Assembly (NCBI RefSeq): GCF_003121985.1
Contig: NZ_QEWP01000009.1
Coordinates: 62,001-126,000 of the forward strand
DNA from: Marinilabilia rubra
GTDB taxonomy: Bacteria > Bacteroidota > Bacteroidia > Bacteroidales > Marinilabiliaceae
Direction: 5' to 3'
DNA length: 64,000 nucleotides
Part shown: one piece after another, positions 1-8,225 of the stretch
Position numbering within the stretch: position 1 is the stretch's first letter
Layout: each line of letters opens with the position of its first letter
The notes under the pieces: model-generated
Told to the model about the DNA's origin: nothing
The model's database searches: none
Seen by the model: only the letters and a program-made list of their open reading frames with translations
Program-made: the position numbers and the translations under genes

Positions 1-1
1 A

Positions 2-97
2 GGAAATATTATAATTGCGAAACATGAATTTTTATTTGATAATAGTTTGAAAAAAACTTTTGAAACTGCAATTAAGAAGGAATTTGATAGTGAATAG
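2..97 (+). CDS. C-terminal end of an unidentified protein (partial at window edge)
   Basis: An open frame enters from the left edge and gives 31 residues ending in FDSE before a TAG stop at 95-97. The tail is charged and helical in character (several Lys and Glu), with no motif I can assign to a family. Its stop codon is also the first three bases of a dispersed repeat, as for the gene ending at 55432. That it is a real gene end is inferred from the open frame and the stop/repeat arrangement; the function cannot be judged from so short a piece. Confidence 0.45.
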   Translation, partial: GNIIIAKHEFLFDNSLKKTFETAIKKEFDSE

Positions 98-140
98 TTT
101 TTGCAAGAAAACGCCAAGTGCTGCCACGATAAAAAAAAGA
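95..140 (+). repeat. Dispersed repeat, TAGTNTTTGCAAG end
   Basis: The sequence starts TAGTTTTTGCAAGAAAAC and continues with CCAAGTGCTGCC. It aligns with 55430-55475 and 63338-63380, which read TAGTATTTGCAAGGAAAC and TAGTGTTTGCAAGAAAAC followed by a similar AATTGC-rich part. Here only the first 35-40 bases are recognisable. The leading TAG is the stop codon of the upstream partial gene. Confidence 0.55.
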
Positions 141-308
141 GGTAAACCCAAATTCCCGTTTTTAAAACCAACGCATTAACAAAGAGTAAACCACTTTTTT
201 ACATCCATCCCGGACGAAAGAGACCAATAAAACCAGGGCAGGTTTTATATATTTGACGCTTTAGCCTGTTTTATTCATGGATTATCGCTTACATCAATAA
301 GAACCCTC

Positions 309-1241
309 ATGAAATCAAAACTCATTATTCCTGTCATCTTCATTTGCTTATCAGCAGCATTGCTTCTCGTTTTAACCCCTACAGGTGATGATGACCAACT
401 AACGAAAGCCAAAACAGACCTGCTCCCGGATAAAGCTAATTTGAAAGAGGACATTAAATCCAGTATTGGCCACATAGCGGTTAACATTGCATCCCCGGCC
501 GAGTTAGCAACTTCCATTAAAAGCGCAGGAGGTGCCTTTTCGCGAAACATACTGCTAAATACCGATGTAGACAAATACATAACACCCAAAGACAAAGCAT
601 TGGCCCTAGGAGGTATAGGCGTTGACCTGGTATATATCAACTTATTTGAAAACCGCTCAGCGACAATTGTTCCTTTAAACCAAATCCGAAAGCTATCAAA
701 CGATCTCTACCTGTCGCAATATTTCGATTTCGAATCGCTCAAAAAACTTGCAACCACCAGCCTTACAAAAAAAGAGATGGACTCTCTGGCCCTCATGACA
801 AATGTAAGACTTAACAGCATTGAAGAGCAAATGCTGAAACCCGGCAGAGCTGAAACCGGAATTTTCATGATAATCGGGGCATGGGCCGAGGGCTTGTTCC
901 TCTTAACCCATTACGCTCAGAACTCCGACTCTAAAGAAATAATAGACAAAGTGGCAGAACAGCAGATATCCTTCAAAGAGTTGCTAAAATGGCTCGATAA
1001 ATTTCAGCACATTAAAGAGGTAAATGAAATCCTAAAAGAAATAAAACCTCTCAAAAAAGAAGTTCTGTCTGCTCAGATAAAGTATGAAAAGATTGGCCCC
1101 CCCATAAATACAGTGGATATAGATGGAAATGAAATTTCTTATCGACAAGAAATAAGTATCGCAGTTATTGACTCCACGCAACTCTCAAACATTGCTAGAG
1201 AATCTGCCAAGTTTAGAAATAAAATATTCAAATTAAACTAA
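309..1241 (+). CDS. Exported or membrane-anchored hypothetical protein
   Basis: I do not recognise this 310-residue protein. Residues 1-25 form a hydrophobic N-terminal segment after MKSK and read as a signal peptide or anchor; there is a Cys at residue 13 but no convincing lipobox. The rest is predicted soluble and mostly helical, with a small hydrophobic stretch around residues 185-200 (FMIIGAWAEGLFLL) and a Lys/Glu-rich helical part at 220-265. The combination of an N-terminal export signal and helical body suggests a periplasmic or inner-membrane-facing protein. It sits alone upstream of the signal peptidase gene, 78 bp away on the same strand, so the two may be co-transcribed. A possible -7 element (TATATTTG, 248-255) lies upstream of the ATG, without a clear -33 partner. 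Confidence 0.75.
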   Translation: MKSKLIIPVIFICLSAALLLVLTPTGDDDQLTKAKTDLLPDKANLKEDIKSSIGHIAVNIASPAELATSIKSAGGAFSRNILLNTDVDKYITPKDKALALGGIGVDLVYINLFENRSATIVPLNQIRKLSNDLYLSQYFDFESLKKLATTSLTKKEMDSLALMTNVRLNSIEEQMLKPGRAETGIFMIIGAWAEGLFLLTHYAQNSDSKEIIDKVAEQQISFKELLKWLDKFQHIKEVNEILKEIKPLKKEVLSAQIKYEKIGPPINTVDIDGNEISYRQEISIAVIDSTQLSNIARESAKFRNKIFKLN

Positions 1242-1319
1242 ATTTCCTTCTAATCTAAATATGAATCTTAAATAATTGTAGTAAGGTAATTAGTTAAAAC
1301 AACATTAACATCCACAATT

Positions 1320-2480
1320 TTGAAAAAGAAGATAACAATTTTAATTCCGGCAATAATCGCGCTAATACACCTCCTCATGGGGATGTGGTGGTTAACAGCT
1401 GCATTTTTGCTGGTTACAGCAATCGCATGGTTGTTCGTGAGTGAGCACAAAGCTGTTGCAGCTTTCAGGAATACGACCATTGTTGTTATCCCACTACTTC
1501 TTACCGGAGCTGTTCTACTTGCCATAAGCTTGCGTGTACTGGTATTTGGCGTGTTCACAATTCCTTCGCAATCCATGGAGCGCACCATCGTTCCGGGTGA
1601 TTTGGTTTGGGTAAACAAGCTTGCTTACGGGCCACGCCTGCCTTCAAATGCTTATGAAATCCCATGGATAAACCTGATAGCATGGCTAACGGAAGATCCA
1701 GATACCGACCGGGAGAAATCAACCTGGCCATACCGGCGTTTAAAGGGTTACACCACCCCTCGGCCCGGGGCCGTAGTGATTTTTAATGAACCGCACAAAA
1801 AAACCGTGTTCATAAAAAGATGCGCAGCAACGCCCGGCGATACCCTGCAGATTACAAATGGTCAGGTTTATATTAACGGGGAAAAGTTAAACGATCCGGC
1901 GGGAGTTATTTACTACAGCAGGGTTGCTTACACGGATATGCGTCTGGCCAGGCAGGTTATCGACAGCCTTGGTCTTAATCTCCACAAAAGCCACAAAAAA
2001 AATACATTCAACGGATTCCTTTCAAGAGGTGATGTAAAAAAACTTCTGAAAAGTCCTCATATTCTTTCCGCGGGTATCGAGCCAGAAAGAGCCGATACTG
2101 CATGGAAAGTGTACCCGCGCCGTGAAGAACTGGACTGGAATATCGACAATTACGGCCCATACGTCATCCCGCGAAAAAACCTCGAAATACCACTGAACGA
2201 CAGCACATTTGCCATTTACAGGCAGGTTATGCGAAAATTTGAAAAAACAAAAATTCATAATTCTGACGGACAATACATTGTTAACGGCCTTCCCGCCGAC
2301 AGCTTTACTTTTTCGAGGGATTATTATTTCATGATGGGTGATAACCGACATGACAGCCGGGACTCCAGGTATTTCGGGCCGGTTCCCGAATCGGATATTA
2401 TTGGAAGAGCTACATCGATACTTCTCTCCACCAGTACAAAAATACCCTGGTATCAGAGAATCCTAAAAAAACTCAAATAA
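1320..2480 (+). CDS. lepB: Signal peptidase I
   Basis: Membrane serine protease that removes signal peptides from exported proteins. Two N-terminal hydrophobic stretches (about residues 5-40 and 53-78) anchor it. The catalytic Ser is in IPSQSM (Ser85), the general-base Lys in FIKRCAATPGD (Lys166), and the C-terminal box MMGDNRHDSRDSR is intact. At 386 residues it is longer than the 250-325 usual in proteobacteria, because of an insertion between the Lys box and the GDN box (about residues 190-310), a common feature of Bacteroidota enzymes. The reading frame opens with TTG at 1320; no in-frame ATG lies early enough to keep the first membrane segment, so the TTG start is plausible. Transcription ends at the hairpin just after the stop codon. 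Confidence 0.93.
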   Translation: MKKKITILIPAIIALIHLLMGMWWLTAAFLLVTAIAWLFVSEHKAVAAFRNTTIVVIPLLLTGAVLLAISLRVLVFGVFTIPSQSMERTIVPGDLVWVNKLAYGPRLPSNAYEIPWINLIAWLTEDPDTDREKSTWPYRRLKGYTTPRPGAVVIFNEPHKKTVFIKRCAATPGDTLQITNGQVYINGEKLNDPAGVIYYSRVAYTDMRLARQVIDSLGLNLHKSHKKNTFNGFLSRGDVKKLLKSPHILSAGIEPERADTAWKVYPRREELDWNIDNYGPYVIPRKNLEIPLNDSTFAIYRQVMRKFEKTKIHNSDGQYIVNGLPADSFTFSRDYYFMMGDNRHDSRDSRYFGPVPESDIIGRATSILLSTSTKIPWYQRILKKLK

Positions 2481-2507
2481 AAAAGGCCGCCACCAGGCGG
2501 CCTTTTT
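2481..2507 (+). terminator. Rho-independent terminator after signal peptidase gene
   Basis: GGCCGCC, a four-base ACCA loop, GGCGGCC and then a run of six T follow the lepB stop codon directly. A-rich sequence before the stem means it could also work for the converging rho gene. Confidence 0.9.
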
Positions 2508-2598
2508 TATTTTATATCTTTGTATTCAAGAACGTCCGACGAAACGTTAAAGATAAGCATCTCATCTACTGACCATTCTCTACAAACTCCTCACTTAA

Positions 2599-4362
2599 TT
2601 ATCCATCATTCATAGACACCAGAAACTCTTCATTCGAACGCGTCTTCCTCATTCGATCTCTCAAGAACTCCATGGCTTCAACAGGATTCATATCAGCCAG
2701 ATAGTTACGCAGAATCCAGATGCGGTTCATAGTTTCTTTGTCTAACAACAACTCTTCGCGACGAGTGCTTGAAGCATTGATATCCACAGAAGGATAAATG
2801 CGCTTGTTCGACAAGCGACGATCGAGCTGAAGCTCCATATTACCCGTTCCTTTAAACTCTTCAAATATCACATCATCCATCTTAGAACCTGTCTCGGTGA
2901 GGGCAGTAGCCAAAATAGTCAGCGATCCGCCACCCTCAATATTACGGGCAGCACCAAAGAAACGTTTGGGACGATGCAATGCATTGGCATCCACACCACC
3001 CGAAAGGACTTTTCCTGATGCAGGAGAAACAGTATTGTAGGCACGTGCCAGACGAGTTATGGAGTCAAGCAGAATAACAACATCGTGACCACACTCTACC
3101 AAACGCTTAGCTTTTTCAAGAACAATATTGGCCACTTTCACATGACGCTCTGCAGGCTCATCAAAAGTAGAAGAAATCACCTCAGCATCAACACTTCGAG
3201 CCATATCGGTCACCTCCTCAGGACGTTCATCAATCAGCAATATCAGCATGTACACCTCAGGATGATTACTGGCAATGGCATTGGCCACATCTTTCAGCAA
3301 CACAGTTTTACCTGTTTTTGGCTGGGCTACAATCAATCCACGTTGTCCTTTACCAATTGGGGCAAACATATCAACAACCCGGGTAGATATATTACTATAG
3401 GGCCCTTGTGTTAGTACAAATTTTTGATCGGGGAACACCGGCACCAAGTGATCGAAAGGCACACGGTCACGCACAAAGTCGGGCGTGCGACCATTAATGG
3501 ATTCCACTTTGATTAATGGGAAATACTTCTCACCTTCTTTCGGAGGGCGAATACTTCCTTCCACGGTATCTCCGGTCTTCAAACCAAACAGTTTAATCTG
3601 AGACTGAGAAACATAAATATCATCAGGAGAATTAAAATAGTTGTAATCTGAAGAACGCAGAAAACCATAACCATCAGGCATAATCTCAAGAACACCGGCG
3701 GCTGTTACAATGCCTTCAAATTCGAAAGCTTTATCATTCCGGTTATCCTGCTGTTTATCATGATGTTTACGCTGATGTTGCTGATCACGTCCCTGACCTC
3801 CCTGCTGTTTGTCTCGTTGCTGCCACTTGCCCTGTTGTTTGCGGGAAGATGGCTGATCAACCCGGGAAGCTTCATCTTTAGGCTGTTGAGGCTTGCTTTT
3901 TTGCTTATTAGATGCATCTGCCGAAATTCCTGCAGGTTTTTCAACAGGTTTATCTTCAGCAGGTTTTGTCTGCCCCCTCTCTTTACCAGGCTGAATTTCC
4001 TTCTTTTCTTCTTTGGCGGGCACCTCTTCTTTAGCAGGCTTGGGGGCCTTATCACTTTTTGCCTTCTCAACTTCAGAACTTTTGGGGGGTTCTGATTTCT
4101 GCTCCACAGGTTTTGAAGCTTCTACGACTTTCTTTGGTGGGCGTCCCCTTCTGGGGCGCTTTTCAACTTTGCCTGGATCTTCTGCAGGTTTTTTATTTTC
4201 AGGTTTTTTCTTTCTTTCTGATTCCTGAATAGCTTGTTCGTCAAGAATCCTGTAAACCAGGTCTTGTTTCTTGTAGGATTCAACGCGGCGAATACCCAAA
4301 TCTTTGGCTATTTGACGCAATTCAACAAGCTTTTTGCTGTTTAATTCAATAATATCAAGCAT
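2599..4362 (-). CDS. rho: Transcription termination factor Rho with long N-terminal insertion
   Basis: Hexameric RNA-dependent ATPase that releases RNA from elongating polymerase. Residues 1-45 are the Rho N-terminal helical domain ([20 protein letters not shown]). Residues about 50-215 are a low-complexity, Lys/Pro/Glu/Gln-rich insertion. The RNA-binding cold-shock-like domain follows at about 218-290 ([16 protein letters not shown]), then the RecA-like ATPase with Walker A PKTGKT near residue 348, [12 protein letters not shown], and [16 protein letters not shown]. coli Rho is 419 residues; the excess is the insertion, which is typical of Bacteroidota. It converges with lepB. The ATG start gives the expected N-terminus. 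Confidence 0.97.
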   Translation of the reverse strand: MLDIIELNSKKLVELRQIAKDLGIRRVESYKKQDLVYRILDEQAIQESERKKKPENKKPAEDPGKVEKRPRRGRPPKKVVEASKPVEQKSEPPKSSEVEKAKSDKAPKPAKEEVPAKEEKKEIQPGKERGQTKPAEDKPVEKPAGISADASNKQKSKPQQPKDEASRVDQPSSRKQQGKWQQRDKQQGGQGRDQQHQRKHHDKQQDNRNDKAFEFEGIVTAAGVLEIMPDGYGFLRSSDYNYFNSPDDIYVSQSQIKLFGLKTGDTVEGSIRPPKEGEKYFPLIKVESINGRTPDFVRDRVPFDHLVPVFPDQKFVLTQGPYSNISTRVVDMFAPIGKGQRGLIVAQPKTGKTVLLKDVANAIASNHPEVYMLILLIDERPEEVTDMARSVDAEVISSTFDEPAERHVKVANIVLEKAKRLVECGHDVVILLDSITRLARAYNTVSPASGKVLSGGVDANALHRPKRFFGAARNIEGGGSLTILATALTETGSKMDDVIFEEFKGTGNMELQLDRRLSNKRIYPSVDINASSTRREELLLDKETMNRIWILRNYLADMNPVEAMEFLRDRMRKTRSNEEFLVSMNDG

Positions 4363-5298
4363 ATGAATGTAATACTGACTTTTAGTATAAAATTGGAATT
4401 TATTATTTGATTTCTTGTGTATCCGAAATAAAGATAACAGGTTAAATTAAGAATGGCTTTTATTTAAAGGCAAAACCGGTGTGGCAAACGAATGGCCAGC
4501 CGGGATGGAAATACACTGCAAACATACACCATAAATATTAATTCTGCAAAATTTTTTTCCATGCCGGACAACAACCTCATCCTTTGGTCCTTACCGAGTT
4601 TGATTTTGGTTTCAATTTCAAAAACTGAACAATCATTTCGACCAGCAATATTTATTCTCGTTTTAATTTTTCTATTATGTGAAACAAACAATAGATCGTT
4701 AGATTTTTAGATAAAAGTAGCCCAGCCGCGCGGAAGCCGGAAGCTGGAGGCTGGAAGTTAGAAGCTGGAAACTTTCGAATATAAGAAATTTTGATTCTTT
4801 TTGCGGCATACCTAAAAAATTACGAAAATTATAAAAAACACATTTTAAATGGTTTATGACTTTACTTAGATGAAAGATTTAAGATAAACCATATAGCGCT
4901 AAAAACCAAAACTTTAAAGCAATTACGTGTATAATTCCAAAAAGTTAATTGATAGCCTTTTACAATCCCGAACCATCGGGATAACGGAGCATTGAAATAC
5001 AAAAACAGAGCTGAAATTAATTCAAATTCCCAGAAGCTGGAGATAGCAGGCACTCTCAGTCCTATACTCAAGAAATCAAATCTCTCTATTAAAATATTAG
5101 CATGTCAAATGCGTTTGCATAATAAGCCCCATAAAGTTCGACTTGCAACAGCCTTTATTCTTTCAAAATCAGACCTGTTTATCCCAGGATAAAAAAACTT
5201 GAAGTTAAATTTTTCTGATCAAAAAAAGAATAAATAATAAACACCGAAAGAAGATTTTTGTTAATATTACAATCCCTAAACACAGTAACCAAGTTTTT
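4363..5298. other. Intergenic region between rho and rpoD with repeat traces
   Basis: I see no convincing gene in these 936 bases; the short open frames lack family features. It holds a tandem-like run of GAAGCTGGA/GAAGCCGGA units (about 4732-4772). It also holds AATAGATCGTTAGA (4690-4703) and AGATTTAAGATAAACCAT (4875-4892), both parts of a repeat seen complete at 24541-24628. ATGGTTTAT (4848-4856) and ATAAACCAT (4884-4892) form an inverted repeat. Confidence 0.6.
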
Positions 5299-6168
5299 AT
5301 GAGACAACTAAAAATAACCAAACAGGTTACAAACCGAGAATCCCCGTCACTTGACAAATACCTTCACGAAATTGGAAAGGTTCAATTAATTACAGCTGAA
5401 GAAGAGGTTGTTTTGGCAAAAAAGATCAAACAGGGTGATGAAAAAGCCCTGGGGCAATTGATTAATGCCAACCTGCGCTTTGTCGTTTCTGTTGCTAAAC
5501 AATATCAGAATCAAGGCCTAAGCTTGCCCGATCTAATAAACGAGGGTAATCTGGGGCTCATAAAAGCAGCTCAGAGATTTGATGAAACCCGGGGTTTTAA
5601 GTTTATTTCCTATGCTGTATGGTGGATTCGTCAATCTATATTACAGGCACTGGCAGAACAAGCCCGGATAGTTCGTTTGCCTCTCAATAAAATAGGTAGC
5701 GTCAATAAGGTTAATAATACCTTCTCAAAACTGGAACAGGAATTTCAAAGGGAACCAACCTCCGAAGAAATTGCTGATATTCTGGATATGGCCCCCAAAG
5801 ACGTTAAAGAAGCTTTAAAAGTTTCCAACAGACACGTATCCATGGATGCCCCTCTTAAGCCGGATGAAGAAAACACCCTCTATGATGTACTTCTGGCCTC
5901 AGACACATTAAGTCCGGATGCCGATCTGTTAGATGATTCGCTTCGACGTGAAATAGAACGTTCTTTATCCACTCTCTCTGCCCGCGAAGCTGACATTATT
6001 AAGCTTTATTATGGGCTAAACGGAGAACCTCCCTACTCATTGGAAGAGATTGGAAAGTTATTCAACCTCACCCGCGAAAGAGTACGCCAAATCAAAGAAA
6101 AAGCCATTAAGAGGCTTAAACACACCTATAGAAGCCGGATACTAAGGAACTTCATCAATGATGATTAA
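5299..6168 (+). CDS. rpoD: Primary sigma factor RpoD (sigma-70, Bacteroidota type)
   Basis: Housekeeping sigma factor that directs RNA polymerase to TTTG/TAnnTTTG promoters. It has 289 residues, the short form of Bacteroidota without the large region 1.1 and non-conserved region of E. coli sigma-70. Region 1.2 is at the start ([20 protein letters not shown]). Region 2 has the core-binding and -10 helices ([50 protein letters not shown]). Region 3 follows at about 120-190, and region 4 at about 225-285 has the helix-turn-helix ([20 protein letters not shown]). It is a single gene; a hairpin with a T-rich tract follows 75 bases after the stop. Confidence 0.97.
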   Translation: MRQLKITKQVTNRESPSLDKYLHEIGKVQLITAEEEVVLAKKIKQGDEKALGQLINANLRFVVSVAKQYQNQGLSLPDLINEGNLGLIKAAQRFDETRGFKFISYAVWWIRQSILQALAEQARIVRLPLNKIGSVNKVNNTFSKLEQEFQREPTSEEIADILDMAPKDVKEALKVSNRHVSMDAPLKPDEENTLYDVLLASDTLSPDADLLDDSLRREIERSLSTLSAREADIIKLYYGLNGEPPYSLEEIGKLFNLTRERVRQIKEKAIKRLKHTYRSRILRNFINDD

Positions 6169-6243
6169 CAATCCGCACTATACCTGAGTTTATGCCCGTT
6201 TGTTAGGTCATCCTCCAATACAAACATTTTTGTTCTAATGAAT

Positions 6244-6278
6244 AAAGAGACGTACTTTTGTGCGTCTTTTCCTTTTTT
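6244..6278 (+). terminator. Probable terminator after rpoD
   Basis: AAGAGACG, a short TACTTTTG-type loop, and TGCGTCTTTT form a hairpin followed by CCTTTTTTAT. The stem is modest but position and T-tract fit a terminator. Confidence 0.6.
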
Positions 6279-6395
6279 ATTCACGAATCAACAAAAATAG
6301 TACATTGTTCCTACTGAATGAATTTTTCTTCAAAATCTGATTAACCCTGAAAAGATGAGATCTTATTATTTAATTTCTAAAAGAAACATATACTG

Positions 6396-7043
6396 ATGAA
6401 TAAAATGGTTGCTCCTTCTCTCCTGTCCGCAGACTTTGCAAACCTGTCGAAAGATATAGAAATGATCAATGAGAGTGATGCCGATTGGTTTCACCTGGAT
6501 ATAATGGACGGTGTTTTTGTGCCAAACATTTCTTTCGGCATTCCGGTGGTTGAGGCCGTCAATAAACTGGCAAAAAAGCCTCTTGATGTTCATTTAATGA
6601 TCATTCAACCGGAAAAATACATCAACACCTTTAAGGCTGCCGGGGCTGATCTTCTGAATGTTCACTATGAAGCATGCACTCATCTTCACCGCACAATAGA
6701 AGAAATCCAAAATGCCGGAATGAAAGCCGGTGTAACACTGAACCCCCACACTCCTGTTAATTTACTTGAAGACATTATTGATTTGCTTGATTTGGTCTTA
6801 ATCATGTCTGTAAACCCGGGATTTGGAGGACAAAGTTTCATTGAAAACACCTATTCCAAGATTGAAAAGCTCAGAAATTTGATTGAAAAAAAGAACAGTA
6901 AGGCTTTGATTGAAGTCGATGGCGGCGTTTCAACTGCCAATTCGGCACAACTCTACCAAGCTGGTGCAGATGTTTTGGTTTCGGGAAGTTTTATTTTCAA
7001 ATCTGACAACCCGAAAAATACTATTGCCCAATTAAAGAAATAA
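6396..7043 (+). CDS. rpe: Ribulose-phosphate 3-epimerase
   Basis: Interconverts ribulose 5-phosphate and xylulose 5-phosphate in the pentose phosphate pathway, in the cytoplasm. It is a 215-residue TIM barrel of normal length. Visible family motifs are APSLLSADF at the start, HLDIMDGVFVPN with the metal-binding Asp35 and Asp38, VHLMI, VNPGFGGQSF, and EVDGGV with the second catalytic Asp (residue 175), then the phosphate-binding VSGSFIF near the end. The ATG at 6396 gives the standard N-terminus MNKMVAPSLLSADF. It is monocistronic, with the tmRNA promoter starting about 55 bases downstream. Confidence 0.96.
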   Translation: MNKMVAPSLLSADFANLSKDIEMINESDADWFHLDIMDGVFVPNISFGIPVVEAVNKLAKKPLDVHLMIIQPEKYINTFKAAGADLLNVHYEACTHLHRTIEEIQNAGMKAGVTLNPHTPVNLLEDIIDLLDLVLIMSVNPGFGGQSFIENTYSKIEKLRNLIEKKNSKALIEVDGGVSTANSAQLYQAGADVLVSGSFIFKSDNPKNTIAQLKK

Positions 7044-7098
7044 TCATATTAGGTATTCTTCCTTTCTGGGAAAAAGTCTAAAGAAAAGAAAAACTGCC

Positions 7099-7128
7099 TT
7101 GGCAAACCACAAAAAGGCACTATCTTTG
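7099..7128 (+). promoter_or_regulatory. Promoter of the tmRNA gene
   Basis: TTG at 7099-7101, a 19-base spacer, and TATCTTTG at 7121-7128 match the Bacteroidota housekeeping promoter (TTTG, 19 or so bases, TAnnTTTG). The mature tmRNA 5' end is 29 bases downstream. The tRNA-Met gene has the same arrangement. Confidence 0.75.
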
Positions 7129-7156
7129 CAGTTCTATAAATAACACCGCCATTATC

Positions 7157-7554
7157 GGGGCTGACATGGAATTGACAGCAAGGTAAAGTGGTAAGTAAGC
7201 ATGCCGAGCGTTGTGAAGCTGGCTCGTAAATCCCAGGGCTCAACTTTTTTAACTGGCGAAGACAATTACGCTCTTGCTGCGTAACCGAATAACAGTAGGT
7301 TATGCTTAATCCCGGCCCGAGGGGCCGGGACGAGACATCTTCCGGATGCCGTCGTTTCGGGGCTATCCGATCAGAAGGTGCAGATAAACCGAAGCTAGTC
7401 TTAGGCCCGCTCCGAGCCTGAGGCGAAATAAAGGAGCTAAGGTCTGGTTCGGGTGTCGCTACCCTCGCCTGACCCGACAATCAAGAAGCGACTAAGCATG
7501 TAGAAAGCTTATGGCTTCCTTGTCTGGACCGGGGTTCGATTCCCCGCAGCTCCA
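7157..7554 (+). ncRNA. ssrA: Transfer-messenger RNA (tmRNA)
   Basis: tmRNA rescues stalled ribosomes and tags the nascent chain for proteolysis. The 5' GGGGCTG (from 7157) pairs with CAGCTCC (7547-7553) as the tRNA-like acceptor stem, followed by discriminator A; CCA is not encoded. The T arm is ACCGGGGTTCGATTCCCCG. The tag reading frame runs from GGC at 7255 to TAA at 7282-7284 and encodes GEDNYALAA, close to the GENNYALAA-type tags I recall from Bacteroidota. GC-rich stems between 7310 and 7470 fit the pseudoknots. Length about 398 nt. The open frames drawn across it are not genes. Confidence 0.97.
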
Positions 7555-8225
7555 CTCTGAAATGAAAAAGGCTAAACAAATCATTTCATTTTCGGATATT
7601 TATATTCATTCCATCATCCTTCTTGAGAACAAAATTCTCAAGTTATTTCCAGATTTGTTTTACAAATGTTTAACAAAAATGGAAATAACTTGAATGCGAC
7701 AGCCTAATTAATTCTTCGAAGATGTAACTTAAGCAAAGAAAACAAGGAATCCGGAAAAATGAAAATCATTTCTCTCTCAGGAAAATTTTTGATACTTTAA
7801 AATTAAATATCCATTTGCTTATTTTGACTTTAAAAGAATAATACTCCAAGACAAACTGGCCATCAGAAAAGGAAAAACTTTTTTCATTTTAACCGGATCA
7901 AAAAACAAATGAAACCTGTTATCAAAAGATTTATGAACAATTATACTTAAATGAGTGCTCTGAGATTCTTATTCCGGTTCATTAAGGAAAAAGATCCAAC
8001 AAATTCGCATATTCACTTCTAAACGATTAATAGATACTCGCAGTCAAAGATCTTTCCTTATTGCTTGATAAAGCAGACTCATATTACTGAGGGTTACAAT
8101 CATTTTATTCCCGGAGACAAGATGTATTAAAGATTGTTTTTTATTTGATGTACTCTAACCTTTCAGCTCCGCTGAATATGTCTTACCCTCCAGCAATCTT
8201 TTATCAACTTATAAATCGATCTACT
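7555..8225. other. Intergenic region between tmRNA and the PUL
   Basis: About 670 AT-rich bases with no gene I can support. It contains the nested inverted repeats at 7622-7692 and otherwise nothing I recognise; no copy of the tmRNA 3' end and no integrase-like frame is present. The first in-frame codons of the GH82 frame (TTG 8145, ATG 8148) lie at its end but are not needed for a signal peptide. Confidence 0.5.
7622..7692. repeat. Overlapping alternative inverted repeats downstream of tmRNA
   Basis: CTTGAGAA (7622-7629) pairs with TTCTCAAG (7635-7642). Overlapping its right arm, CAAGTTATTTCC (7639-7650) pairs perfectly over 12 bases with GGAAATAACTTG (7681-7692). The two stems share CAAG at 7639-7642 and cannot form together. 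It could act as tmRNA terminator or processing signal, or be a remnant of an insertion end. Confidence 0.55.

Noticed and set aside
7049-7480. 143-codon minus-strand frame
   Set aside because: It lies on top of the structured tmRNA gene and its promoter; coding potential is a by-product of the GC-rich stems.
7511-7693. 60-codon frame starting inside the tmRNA T arm
   Set aside because: It begins within tmRNA and has no ribosome-binding site or protein features.
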